From Portulaca oleracea (lineage: Eukaryota; Streptophyta; Magnoliopsida; Caryophyllales; Portulacaceae), in contig CM055875.1 of the NCBI GenBank assembly GCA_029582165.1, positions 28,833,144 to 28,897,143 on the forward strand: a stretch of DNA of 64,000 nt, in the 5' to 3' direction. The notes below the pieces were generated by a model. It ran no database searches and had not been told where the DNA came from. It saw only the letters and a program-made list of their open reading frames with translations. Positions 21,155-32,563 of this stretch are shown one piece after another; positions within the stretch are counted from its first letter, which is position 1, and each line of letters opens with the position of its first letter. Position numbers and translations under genes: made by a program.

Positions 21155-24100
21155 TCCTCCCCTTCTTGAAGAGGATTTGCCCTCAAATCCACGTCGAGTT
21201 CAACATCCTCAATGTAGGGCGAAAGATCCCCGATGTTGAAGGTTGATGAAACACCGATGTCACCTGGAAGATCAAGCTTGTACGCATTGTCATTTATCTT
21301 GGCCAAAACTTTGAACGGTCCCTCGCTTCGTGGCATTAGCTTATTACTCCTTCGGGAAGGGAACCGTTCCTTCCTTAAACGTAGCCAAACCAAGTCCCCG
21401 GGCTTGAACGTGATACCACGGCGATGCTTGTTGGCTCGGGCCTTATAAAGTTCATTGGTGCGCTCGATCTTCTCTCGAATTTGCCGGTGAAGCTTCTGGA
21501 TCTCAGCGGCCTTTCACTTGCTTCAAAGCTAACCCTTGACTCTAAAGGAAGAGGAAGGAGCTCGATAGGAGTTATAGGGTTGACTCCATAGCAAGTCTGA
21601 AAGGGCGAATGACCCGTAGCAAAAGAGGGGGATCGATTATAGGCAAACTCGACGTGACACAACTTGGTATCCCAATCTCGTAGACTCCAACTCACAAGAC
21701 CCCGAAGTAATGTAATGAGAGTCTTGTTAGTTACCTCAGTTTGTCCATCTGTTTGAGGATGATGTGATGTGCTAAATAAAATCTTCGTTCCCAAGAGCTT
21801 CCACAAAGACCTCCAAAAGTGACCCATGAATTTAGTATCACGATCCGACATAATAGTCCGTGGAACACCATGCAAACGCACCACCTCTCGGAAGAAGAGT
21901 GTTGCAGTGTGTGTGGCGTCATCGGTTTTCTCGCAAGCAATGAAATGCGCCATTTTAGAAAAACGGTCAACGACGACTAGAATTGCATCTTTGCCACGCA
22001 CGGTTCGGGGGAGAGCTACAATGAAGTCCATGCTCAAATCCTCCCACGGACCATTCGAAACCGGAAGGGGTGTATAAAGCCCTTGGTGGAATTGGCTCTT
22101 GGCATGGTGAAAAGTAACACATTTCGATACCACATCCTGCACGTCGCCTCCCATCTTCGGCCAAAAAAAGTGCTCCTTTAACATGTCGATGGTCTTATTG
22201 ATACCAAAATGACCGGCGAGACCACCTCCATGAACCTCCCGCACTAGAAGCTTCCTCAACGGACATTTTTGAATGCACAACTTGTTACCTTTGAAGAGAA
22301 ATCCGTCTTGTAGTAAATACGGCCCATCACCACCTCCGAGGTGTGATTTGAAGTCATCATCCTCCTTATAAAACTCCTTCAAGTGCTGGAACCCAAGTAC
22401 CCTTGCCTTAACTAGGGAAAGAAGAGAGTGTCTTCTCGAGAGTGCATCGGCGACCACATTTACACTCCCCTTCTTGTGTTTTGCCACAAAATTAAATCCT
22501 TGAAGAAACCCAACCCGATTGGCATGCCGAGAGCTAAGTTTGTGTTGTCCGTTCAAATATTTTAGCGCCTCGTGATCTGAATGAAGAACTGGCTTGGCCT
22601 CAAATAGTGTGACCAATGATCGAGAGCCCGCACGAGAGCATAAAACTCCTTATCATACGTGGAATAGTTCCTCCTTGAACCGCTGAGTTTCTCACTAAAA
22701 TAAGCGATAGGACGTTGGTTTTGCTTCAAAACGGCTCCAATGCCTACACCACTAGCATCGCAATCCACTTCGAAGACTTGTGTTAAATCCGGGAGAGCAA
22801 ATACCGGAGCCTCGCAAAGTCGGGTTTTCAGCTTCTCAAATGCTCCTTGGGCCGCTCGGGTCCACTCAAAGGCGCCCTTCTTCATGCACTCGGTAATAGG
22901 GGCGGTAAGGGTACTAAAGCCCTTGATGAACTGACGGTAGAATGAAGCAAAGCCATGGAAGCTCCTCACCTCCGTGATAGTAGAGGGAGAGAACCAAGAA
23001 CGGATGGCCTCCACTTTCGAGGGATCGATAGAAATACCCTTGTCGGAAACAATATACCCAAGAAAGGTGACTTGAGGAGTGCAAAATTCGCACTTCTCCA
23101 GTTTGCCGTAAAGTCGTTGTTGCTGCAAAACCTCGAACACCAGCTCCAAATGTGCAATATACTCCGCTTCACTCCTCGAATACACTAGAATATCATCGAA
23201 ATAAACCACGACAAATTTACCAATAAAAGGCCTCAACACCTCGTTCAAAAGACGCATGAACGTGCTCAGGGCGTTAGAAAGCCCAAATGGCATGACAAGC
23301 CACTCATATAATCCTCCCTTTGTCTTGAACGCTGTCTTCCACTCATCGCCTTCCTTCATTCGGATTTGATGGTAGCCACTCCGTAGATCAATCTTGGAGA
23401 AAATACAAGAGCCATGTAGTTCGTCGAGCATGTCATCAAGCCTCTGTATAGGGTACCGATACTTGACGGTAATGTTGTTAATGGTCCGGCTATCTACACA
23501 CATCCTGAAGGTACCATCTTTCTTCGAAACCAGGAGGGCCGGGACGGAGCACGGGCTCATGCTCTCTCGAACATAGCCTCGTGAAATAAGCTCGTCAACC
23601 TGCCGTTGCAACTCCCTGGTTTCTTGCGGATTGCACCGATATGCCGCCTTGTTGGGAAGTGGAGCTCCGGGCATAAGGTCGATTTGATGCTCAATACCCC
23701 GGTTAAGGGGTAGACCCGGTGGAAGTTCCTCGGGAAACACATCTCCAAATTTGGCGAGAAGAGGGGCAACGAGAGGGTGGTTGGGTCTCACTACCTCACA
23801 TGTGTTTGCCTCTAAGAGGAGTAAGGCAAAAATGGCCTTCCCCTTGCTTAGGGCTCGCTCGACCCGTGTCTCACTCATGTGTTTAGGCTCCTCACTTCCC
23901 GCGCCAGGTTTAGGTGGTAATATTTCATGTGGTGCTAGTGGAAGGAGTTTAACCCTCTTGCCCTCGTGGAAAAAGGAATAGGTATTCTTCAATCCATTAT
24001 GAACGATTTTCTTGTCAAATTGCCACGGTCGACCCAACAATATGTGACACGTGCTCATGGGGACAACATCACAAACAATAGAATCCTTGTAGTTAGTGCC

Positions 24101-25501
24101 AAAAGATAAATTCACTAAGACACGATCGGTTACCTTAATGCCTTCGCGGTCATTGAGCCATTTCAGCGAGTATGGACGGGGATGAGGTAATAGGGTTAAT
24201 CCCAGTTTGTCAACCATATAGGTAGAGGCCACATTAGTACAGCTTCCCCCATCGATGATAAGCTCACAGACCTTGCCCCCAACTAAGCATCGTGTTTGGA
24301 ACATAGTCTCCCGCTGGGCTCTGTCAAGAGGGGCTTCTTGGACATGCAAAGCTCGTCTCAAGACAAGAGCAACTCCTTGATCATGCGAAACAGCCACGGT
24401 TTCCCCATCTTCACTAGTGTATGCATCCTTAACAACAAATTCAGGCTCATCCTGGGCTCCTTGCAATTCCTCGTCAATGTCCTGAACCTCCTTGAGAGTC
24501 AAGGTCCGTCGGTTTGGGCAATCGGCCTGAAAGTGGCCATAACCATGGCACTTGAAGTATTTCTTTCCCTCCACAAGACGGGTGGTTCCCGTAGGAGACG
24601 CTACAACAAGTTCCTTTCCTTTATCAGTTCGGGGTGTCGAAGGAAACTTGGGTGTCTCACTAGGCTTGGGTGTGGCCGATTGAAGAGGAGGATGGTTTGA
24701 CGGTGGAAAGTAGTTGCGCGAACTCGGTTTGGAGAGAGCCTTTCCTTTCCGACGTCGTTCAACCAGAAGGGCCAAGCTACACAACTCATCCATGGAATAG
24801 TAAGGTTGAATCTCGACCCTTTTGGCGATGGTGGGATCCAAGCCATTCAAAAAGCGCATCATGGTTTGATCTTCAGGCTCCTGAAGGCCACTTTTGATAA
24901 GAAGTTGCTCGAATTCCGCGATGTACTCCCCGACGATTCGTTTGCCTTGGGTAAGGGCATAGGCCTTCTTCAGAACGTCATGACGGTAAGTGTTTGGCAA
25001 AATGCGGCGATTCATCACTTGCTTAAGCCGGGTCCAAGTGGAAATCCTTGCCTTTCCTTCACGAGCCCGTTGCAACTTCATATTCTCAAACCAAAGCGAA
25101 GCGGCCCTGGTGAGTTTCAAGCTCGCGATCTTATAAGCCTTCTCATCATCATACTCCTTGGTCTCGAAGATCCTATCCATCAGTTAGATCCATTTAAGGT
25201 AGTCATCCGGGTCGGTGGAGCCGTTGAATTTGGGGATGTTAATCTTAACGTCCTGGAAGTCGTCATGAGGGGATTGATCATGCACATTTCGATGAATTTG
25301 GTGTCGTGGAGAGCCTCTAGCATCGTCACTCGGCTCAAAGTTTGGAGGAGGACGGATAGGGCTTTGTGCACGTCTTCGACGTTGAACTTGTGATTGCCCT
25401 TGACGTTGCACTGTCAAAGTGTTCATTTGTGCCGCAATATCTAGAAGAGTCCGCTCGATGTTGGCGTTATGATTCTCAAGAGAAGTGAACCTCTCCTCCA
25501 T
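21004..25501 (-). pseudogene. Gypsy gag-pol polyprotein, one stop and two frameshifts
   Basis: Gag begins at 25501 (MEERFTSLENHNANIERTLL) and hits an in-frame stop at about 25183 within DYLKWI-stop-LMDRIFE. The next frame (25180-22562, 872 codons) holds the rest of gag, a zinc knuckle with its first Cys replaced ([14 protein letters not shown], residues 208-221), protease IIDGGSCTN (308-316), and RT with YFDD (660-663). A frameshift near 22600 leads to 22616-21375: RNase H end, integrase HHCC region with one Cys lost (CVTFHH), and intact D, D, E (SMDF, MSDRDTKF, DGQTEVTNK). After another frameshift near 21500, 21393-21004 gives LDLPGDIGVSSTFNIGDLSPY and continues about 50 codons into the 3' LTR. 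Wording of the C-terminus resembles CRM/Reina chromoviruses. Confidence 0.88.
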
Positions 25502-25938
25502 CGTGGCGAGTCGGTCCTCAATTCCTTGGACTCAAGAACTCCTCCGGTGGCTAGGTTCCTCTCGATCGGAAACATCGTGACCATCCATATCGAGGGAAAG
25601 GTATGGGACGGATTGTGTTTGGGATATTTTGTGGAGTTTGGGGGTTTTCTTGTAGTTGGCTTATGTTTGGGTAAGGGTTCTTTGTGTTTTTCTCACTTGG
25701 GCATTTTATCGAACACCTTGTGGGCACAAATTTCCAACTCTTCCTCAAAGCTCCAATATGCACCAAAAACACCAAATACAAACACAATACAAAGTATTCC
25801 AATACTCTTAGATTGCAAAGGGAATGGGGATCACCAATATTTGCATACAATCCACAAAAATCAACACTAGAGAACACACTAACAAGAACAATGAAAAAAA
25901 CTCAAGCTAGATGAAAAACCTTGGGCTCTGATACCAAA

Positions 25939-26895
25939 TGGAGCGTGGCGCGATGGGAGAGATTGATGGACTAGCTTGAGTGACTTGAATCAACAATCAA
26001 ATAATAGCTTCGACACCAAAAGGATTGGATATGACCTTGGATAAAGAAGATTCCACCACCAAAGCCTAACACCCCACCATGACCATCATAAAGGAAGAAT
26101 CCACCAAATGATCAATAAAGAGATGACTTGCAAACACCACCATTAACAATGGATAAAGTAAGACAAGATTTAGAGAGAATAGGGAGGAACCCTAGCAATG
26201 CTTTAGCATTTCATTAATCAGCCAAAAAAGTCCCTGGAAAAACGTGCTAACAAGCTATTTATACTAATCCAGAAATTAAGTTAAAACAAAGCAAAAATAA
26301 CGAAACAACGCGTTATTCACAGAAGGTTGGCTCGGGCGAGCCAAGGAGTGGCTCGGGCGAGCAGGCCTTCTGCCCGCAACAAATCGTTGTTGGGTAGAGG
26401 AGGTCGCGGGCGCGACAAAACCTGGCAGTAGCTTGGCTCGGGCGAGCAGGCCTTCTGCCCGCAACAAATCGTCGCTGGGCAGAGGAGGTCGCGGGCGCGA
26501 CAAAACCTGGCAGTAGCTAGGCGCGGGCGAGCCAAGGGGTGGCTCGGGCGAGCAGGCCCACTGAGAGGATGGCCGCGGGCGCGAAGAGAACTGTGGCGGG
26601 CGCGACACCTTGCTGCAAGACGCTAAGTTCGCGCTTTGATTTTGTTGCTTCCGGGGTTTAAACACCCGCACCCCGATACCTCATATTCTCTAGTCTCGAG
26701 ACATCCCAGTCCGGTCTCGAGACCTCCGGGGTCAGTGTTTTGAGCGGGTCTCCCTAGAGAGCCTCGGGGCCCATCCATTTGATGGCCGAGACTAGCCTCG
26801 CAATTCCAGAAGTGACCGGAAATTGTAACTCGAGGCTCGAGTTGGTCGAAGCGGCTCGCTTAGCGGAGATCACCAGAGCGGAGAATGGAACCCGG
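25939..26895 (-). repeat. Gypsy 5' LTR, interrupted by copia D
   Basis: Starts tggagcgtggcgcg, as at 20197. TATA (minus) at 26256-26263. Hairpins include gcag/ctgc around gcctt at 26361-26373 and 26446-26458, and gtcgcg/cgcgac around gg at 26403-26416 and 26488-26501. The last 9 bp lie at 35355-35363, after the second cccgg. Confidence 0.85.
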
Positions 26896-27742
26896 TGTTG
26901 GGTTTTAGGTTATCTATTTCCTAAACAGATACAGATTAATTGGCGGAATATTATAACAATTATAAACAATTAATCATAACAACTGCAGAGGCTTTAGTAA
27001 TTATACCTGATCGCTAATTCCTGCTGAAGAAGAGGTTGACCTTCCTGATTCCAATGCTGAAACCCTCCTCCAGATTCCAATGCTGAAATCCTCTACTGAA
27101 AAGTTCACGCAAAGACTCCAGAACCCGATTGCTAGATCGACCGATCGAATCTCAATCTAAGATGTATGTGAGATAGTTTCAGGAAACTGATAGTTTTCCT
27201 GAAACTAGAACAGAAAGGGGAGAGAAGAACTTAGGAAACCACTCTGATGTTTCTCTAAGAGTCGAAGGCAGATGGTGTGAAATAATCTCTCCCAGAGACC
27301 CCTTTATATAGTGTTTAGAAAACCTAGGGATAGGGTTCAAAACCCTAAAGGGCCGAAAAGAGCAACGGCGCGATTTCTGGGCTCAACACGGTCCGTGTTG
27401 GACTCCAGAAAGTCCAAACATTCGGCCCACGGTCAACACGGACCGTGGTGTCCCAACACGGACCGTGTTGGGTCAACACGGACCGTGTTGACAATTCGAT
27501 CCGTGTTGGGCTGATTTTTCACATAAATCGATTTCCAACTTTTCTAAACCTGATACAATAACATGTAGGTTACATACATTGTTCCAGGGCACTGACTTGT
27601 GTGACCCAGTAGGACCAAATAATATAGTTTGTAATTAAACTTATTTAATTACTAATTATAGAGGTCTCTAGCAAGACATATAATTACTATACTACTTTGG
27701 TTTAATCTCCGTGTGTATCGAACATTGTCGGGACATTCAACA
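26896..27742 (-). repeat. Copia D 3' LTR
   Basis: 847 bp. TATA box (minus TATATAAA) at 27303-27310. Upstream of it lie perfect palindromes with single-base centres: 27384-27400, 27452-27472 and 27472-27492. Two bases are missing from the terminal cccaaca relative to the 5' LTR. Confidence 0.9.
27384..27492 (-). repeat. Palindrome cluster in copia D U3
   Basis: Arms caacacgg/ccgtgttg (27384-27400), cccaacacgg/ccgtgttggg (27452-27472), gtcaacacgg/ccgtgttgac (27472-27492), each around a single T or A. The outer three pairs differ (ccc/ggg versus gtc/gac) but remain complementary. The imperfect copy at 27431-27452 mixes aacacgg with ccgtggt. The matching set in the 5' LTR lies at about 34967-35115. 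Confidence 0.85.
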
Positions 27743-28543
27743 ATCTCCCACTTGTCCACAAGTGTTCGATACCTTGAATTCCCTTGTCACTTCTTGTCTC
27801 TAGTTCGGATAAGGTAAGTGATGTCATCCTTATGTAAGGTCCAAACGCGTTCCTCGATCTCGAGTTTAGACTTTGAAAAACAGATGATCAACTATTGATT
27901 CAAGAGCTCGGCCAAGCATTTTCATCCATTCTCACCGAGTGGCCAACGAGACAATCTGTTCCTAATAGGGAGGACAATGCCATCTTGTTCGGACACACAT
28001 TCTCACATGATCCAATCAGTAACGGACACGCCTTTATAGCCTCATTACGAAAGGCGTTTGTGGCGCTCCAAAGTCACGATGAGACCATGTAGTCTATGTA
28101 TTGAACTCGAGATTTAGGAATTTTGAGTAGTGAGAGATCTTATGACATTCCTAACTTAAAGAGCTCCCACTGCGGGTCAGTTCGGTAGTTGTTCTCAACA
28201 GTACCCATGTGATTGATTTATGATGTCATCACATCACTATGATCACGAAACTTGATCATCACCTCAATCCTACATGCTAATTGTGTTGATATTATCACGT
28301 TCCTACGTGATAATACAATTAGGAACAGTCATTGTCGACCAAGACTAGCGTTATCAAGTTCACTAATGGGGTTTCAGAAATCAAACCTCATCCAATTTCC
28401 CATTTTGAATGCGCTAACCCTTTTGGACATTCACATAATTCTAAACCAAAATTATGTAAAGTTTTGATTTTATTAATAAATGATGAATAAATAACGATTA
28501 CAAACCATGAGCCATCTAATGTTCAAAATGTAACTTAATAACA

Positions 28544-31500
28544 TCATTCAAGATGTCTAATTCCTATTGCATGAGTAAGACTCTCATACTTCGCTTGCGA
28601 CAGGGGTTTAGTAAGTGGATCGGCGACGTTCTCATCCGTATGAACCTTGCACACATTAATATCACCTTCCTCGATGAACTTTCGAATGATGTGATACTTT
28701 CTGGACACATGTTTAGCTTTGTTGTGTGCTCTAGGTTCCTTTGCCTGAGCAATGGCCCCACTGTTGTCACAGTACAGGTCCACGCCTTCCGCAATACTAG
28801 GCACAACTTCAAGCTCCTTGATGAACTTCTTCACCCACATTGCCTCCTTCGCAGCTTCAGATGCTGCGATGTATTCTGCCTCAGTTGTAGAATCAGCGAC
28901 AGTGTTTTGCTTGGAACTCTTCCAGCTCACTGCCCCACCATTTAAACAAAAGACGTATCCAGATTGGCTACTGTAGTCATCCTTATCCGTCATGAAACTA
29001 GCATCAGTGTAACCTTTTACACTTAGCTGTTTCTCACCTCCATAGATTAAGGACAACTCCTTAGTTCTATTCAGATACTTAAGTATGTTCTTCACAGCAG
29101 TCCAGTGTTTCTCACCTGGGTTGGCTTGAAACCTGCTGCACATACTTAAAGCAAAAGCTATATCTGGCCTTGTACATCTCATAGCATACATTATAGACCC
29201 TACAGCCGAAGCATAAGGTATATTTTTCATCTTTTCCTGGTCTTCAGATGTCTGAGGACAATCTGTTTTACCAAGTGATGTGCCATGAACCATGGGAATG
29301 AATCCTTTCTTGGAGTTCTGCATGTTGAATCGATTCAACACCTTATCAATATAAGTTGTTTGATTTAATGCAATCAAACGCCTTGATCTATCTCTATAGA
29401 TCTTTACTCCAAGAATGTACTGGGCCTCACCGAGATCCTTCATTTGGAAATTTTTCCTAAGCCATGTCTTACAAGACTCCAGCATAGGAATGTCATTTCC
29501 AATGAGAAGTATATCATCCACATACAGAACTAGAAAGACTATTTTGCTCCCACTGAGTTTTCTAAAAACACAAGGCTCTTCTTGGTTTTTCAAGAAACCA
29601 AACTCTTTGATTACTTGATTAAACCTTTGATTCCAACTCCTTGAAGCTTGCTTGAGGCCATAAATAGCCCTTTGCCTACAGACCTTCCCAAAACCTTTGG
29701 GATCTTCAAAACCTTCAGGTTGGGTCATATACACTTCCTCTTCCAGAATCCCATTCAAGAATGCAGTCTTGACGTCCATTTGCCATATTTCATAGTCATA
29801 CCATGCAACTATGGCAAGGAGTATCCTGATAGATTCAAAAGCCGCTACTGGGGAAAAAGTCTCTTCATAGTCAATACCATGAATTTGAGTGAAACCTTTT
29901 GCCACCAGCCGTGCTTTGTAAACACTAGGTTTACCATCCATGTCGGTTTTCACTTTGAAGACCCATTTGTTTCTGATGGCTCTAGCGCCTTCAGGCAAGT
30001 CAACCAAGGTCCAAACCTTGTTTTCGTACATGGAGTCTATCTCGGATTTCATGGCTTCGAGCCATTTCTTGGAATCTGGGCTCGCTAAAGCTTGTTTGTA
30101 GGTCTCGGGCTCATCATATTCTACAAGGAATATGTTGATTTCCGATGTCAGGAGATAACCGTATCTCTCAGGAGGGTGAATGTCCCTACTGGACCTACGA
30201 AGGGGTATGTCCACATTCCCTACTTCTTCATCGACCGGTCCCCCGACTACCTGTTCATCATTCCTTTCTTGTTGAGGATCAACGGAGATTGGAATGTAAG
30301 TAGTGGTGACGGGGTGATTCGAAGTGGTTTGTGGCTCTTGAACTTCACCTAGTTCAATTTCTCTCCCACTCTTTCTCTTAGAGAAAAGCTCGTTCTCTAA
30401 GAAGAAAGCATTCCGAGACACGAACACTTTGTTCTTAGAACGGTTGTAGAAGTAATACCCTTTGGTTTCCTTAGGATAGCCCACAAAGAAAACCTTTTCA
30501 GATCTGGGTGCAAGCTTGCTGTCAGGTAAAACCTTAACATAGGCTTCACATCCCCAAATCTTTAGAAAAGACAAACTAGGAACTCTTCCTCTCCATATCT
30601 CATATGGTGTCTTTTTAGTAGCTTTAGTCGGAGTCCTATTTAGAATGAGCGATGCAGTTTCAAGAGCATGCCCCCAAAAGCTAAGTGGTAAATCTGACTC
30701 TGCCATCATCGATCGTACCATATCTAATAGGGTGCGATTTCTCCTTTCAGATACACCATTGTGTTGTGGTGTTCCTGGAGGAGACAACTGTGAGACAATC
30801 CCACAAGTACTTAGATGGTTAATGAATTCTTGGCTCAAATATTCTCCTCCTCGATCTGATCGAAGAGTTTTTATTGTTTTACCAAGTTGATTCTGTACTT
30901 CATTCTGGAATTCTTTGAACTTTTCAAAAGATTCAGATTTGTGACGCATTAGGTAGATATACCCATATCTACTGAAGTCATCAGTAAAAGTAATGAAATA
31001 GTAGAATCCTCCTCTAGCATTTGAGCTCATTGGTCCGCATACATCAGTATGTATGAGCCCTAATAAGTCATTGGCCCGTTCACCAGTTCCAGTAAAGGGT
31101 GACTTAGTCATTTTTCCCATCAGACATGCCTCACAAACTTCAAACCTTTCAAAGTTTAAGTTTTCCAGAACTCCTGTACTTTGCAGTTTCTGGATGCGAT
31201 TCTGATTAATATGACCTAGCCTATAGTGCCAAAGGTATGTTTCATTTGAGTCTTTTGTTTTAGCCTTTTTGAATTCGATGTGACAAATTTGTTTATCTAA
31301 ATCTAATATGTAGAGGCCATTCATGCGAATACCCGCACCATAAAAGATTCCATTCTTTGTAAATGAAAAACGACCATTCATAATACTAAAAGAATAACCT
31401 TCAATCTCAAGTACAGCTACTGAAATTAAATTCTGACTAATAGTGGGAACAAAATAACAATTATTTAGTTCTAATATAAGTCCTGAAGGTAAAGATAAAC

Positions 31501-32563
31501 TATAAGTTCCTACGAAGACAGCCGCAACTCTTTGCCCGTTTCCTGTGCGTAGGTTTACTTCATTCTTGCTGACTCGTCTACTTCTGCTTAGGCCCTGTAC
31601 ATTTCCACAAATGTGAGCTTCACAACCGGTATCTAATACCCATAAAGTAGAAACAGTAAGATTTATATCGATCACATCTATACCTGCTTTGACGACCTTT
31701 CCAGTCTTCAGATCATCTAAGTAGGTGGGGCAGTTTCTTTTCCAGTGTCCTTTGCCTTTACAGTAAAAGCACTCTTCATCTGGCTTAGGTCCTGCTTTAG
31801 GTTTGGCTGGGACAACAGTTTTGTTCTTGCCTTTCTTACTTGCAGGTTTGCTCTTGTTAGCCTTCTTGAATTTTCCTTTCCCCTTGCTGACCACTAAGAC
31901 ATTCGAGTTAACCTTATGGGCTATCTTAATGTCCCTCTCTGCCGTAACCAACATCACATGAAGATCCATTAGAGACTTCTTATGCCCCTGCATGTTGTAA
32001 TTTAGCTTGAAGGTGCTGAATCCTTCATGCAGTGAGCTAAGTGGAATGTCAGTAGCTAATTCTAGAGTGTAGGGGAACCCTAGTCGCTCCATGGACTCAA
32101 AAAGACCAATCATCTTCAATACATGGGGCCCAACGGGCTTGCCAATCTCAAGACGGGTGCGAACAATTTGCTCATTGATCTGACATCTCTCAATTCGAGC
32201 ATGTTCTTGAAACATGCCTTTCAATTGAGTGATTGTTTCATGTGCCCTTTTGTTTTCAAACTGTCTTTGAAGCTCAGGAGTCATAGCAGCCAACATGAGA
32301 CAGCTGACTTGAACATCATCATCAGAATGAAGCTGCCACTTGTCTTTCTCAGCTTGAGTCGCATTTTCTTTGGGTTTGTTCTTCAAGGCTCTTTCTAGAA
32401 CATATTCTTTCTGCTCTGCCCTAAGGACGATCCTCAGGTTTCGGTGCCAATCAAGGAAATTGGCCCCGGTGAGTTTCTCTTTTTCCAAAAGAGAACGGAG
32501 GTTGACAGTGTTATTGGTGGGTGTGTTAGACATCTTTGATTCTGACAAGACATAAAGGTTCAA
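28544..32563 (-). CDS. Copia D gag-pol polyprotein
   Basis: 1339 residues, no internal stop. Gag (UBN2-type) about 20-220; zinc knuckle CFYCKGKGHWKRNC 265-278; aspartic protease LDTG with catalytic Asp 311; integrase zinc-binding region WHYRLGH...CEAC (445-480) and catalytic D507, D570 and E606 (DX35E spacing); reverse transcriptase 865-1030 with FLVLYVDDILL (YVDD 1014-1017); RNase H in the last 170 residues (YTDASFMTD, TTEAEY, VADPLTKPL). These activities copy the element RNA into DNA in cytoplasmic particles and insert it in the nucleus. All catalytic residues that I can check are present. The first ATG used gives MNLYVLSESK; an ATG ten codons later (MSNTPTNN) is an equally likely start. 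Confidence 0.95.
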   Translation of the reverse strand: MNLYVLSESKMSNTPTNNTVNLRSLLEKEKLTGANFLDWHRNLRIVLRAEQKEYVLERALKNKPKENATQAEKDKWQLHSDDDVQVSCLMLAAMTPELQRQFENKRAHETITQLKGMFQEHARIERCQINEQIVRTRLEIGKPVGPHVLKMIGLFESMERLGFPYTLELATDIPLSSLHEGFSTFKLNYNMQGHKKSLMDLHVMLVTAERDIKIAHKVNSNVLVVSKGKGKFKKANKSKPASKKGKNKTVVPAKPKAGPKPDEECFYCKGKGHWKRNCPTYLDDLKTGKVVKAGIDVIDINLTVSTLWVLDTGCEAHICGNVQGLSRSRRVSKNEVNLRTGNGQRVAAVFVGTYSLSLPSGLILELNNCYFVPTISQNLISVAVLEIEGYSFSIMNGRFSFTKNGIFYGAGIRMNGLYILDLDKQICHIEFKKAKTKDSNETYLWHYRLGHINQNRIQKLQSTGVLENLNFERFEVCEACLMGKMTKSPFTGTGERANDLLGLIHTDVCGPMSSNARGGFYYFITFTDDFSRYGYIYLMRHKSESFEKFKEFQNEVQNQLGKTIKTLRSDRGGEYLSQEFINHLSTCGIVSQLSPPGTPQHNGVSERRNRTLLDMVRSMMAESDLPLSFWGHALETASLILNRTPTKATKKTPYEIWRGRVPSLSFLKIWGCEAYVKVLPDSKLAPRSEKVFFVGYPKETKGYYFYNRSKNKVFVSRNAFFLENELFSKRKSGREIELGEVQEPQTTSNHPVTTTYIPISVDPQQERNDEQVVGGPVDEEVGNVDIPLRRSSRDIHPPERYGYLLTSEINIFLVEYDEPETYKQALASPDSKKWLEAMKSEIDSMYENKVWTLVDLPEGARAIRNKWVFKVKTDMDGKPSVYKARLVAKGFTQIHGIDYEETFSPVAAFESIRILLAIVAWYDYEIWQMDVKTAFLNGILEEEVYMTQPEGFEDPKGFGKVCRQRAIYGLKQASRSWNQRFNQVIKEFGFLKNQEEPCVFRKLSGSKIVFLVLYVDDILLIGNDIPMLESCKTWLRKNFQMKDLGEAQYILGVKIYRDRSRRLIALNQTTYIDKVLNRFNMQNSKKGFIPMVHGTSLGKTDCPQTSEDQEKMKNIPYASAVGSIMYAMRCTRPDIAFALSMCSRFQANPGEKHWTAVKNILKYLNRTKELSLIYGGEKQLSVKGYTDASFMTDKDDYSSQSGYVFCLNGGAVSWKSSKQNTVADSTTEAEYIAASEAAKEAMWVKKFIKELEVVPSIAEGVDLYCDNSGAIAQAKEPRAHNKAKHVSRKYHIIRKFIEEGDINVCKVHTDENVADPLTKPLSQAKYESLTHAIGIRHLE

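Noticed and set aside
24806..25393. 195-codon plus-strand frame opposite gypsy gag
   Set aside because: Antisense shadow of the gag-pol coding strand; no domain in its translation.
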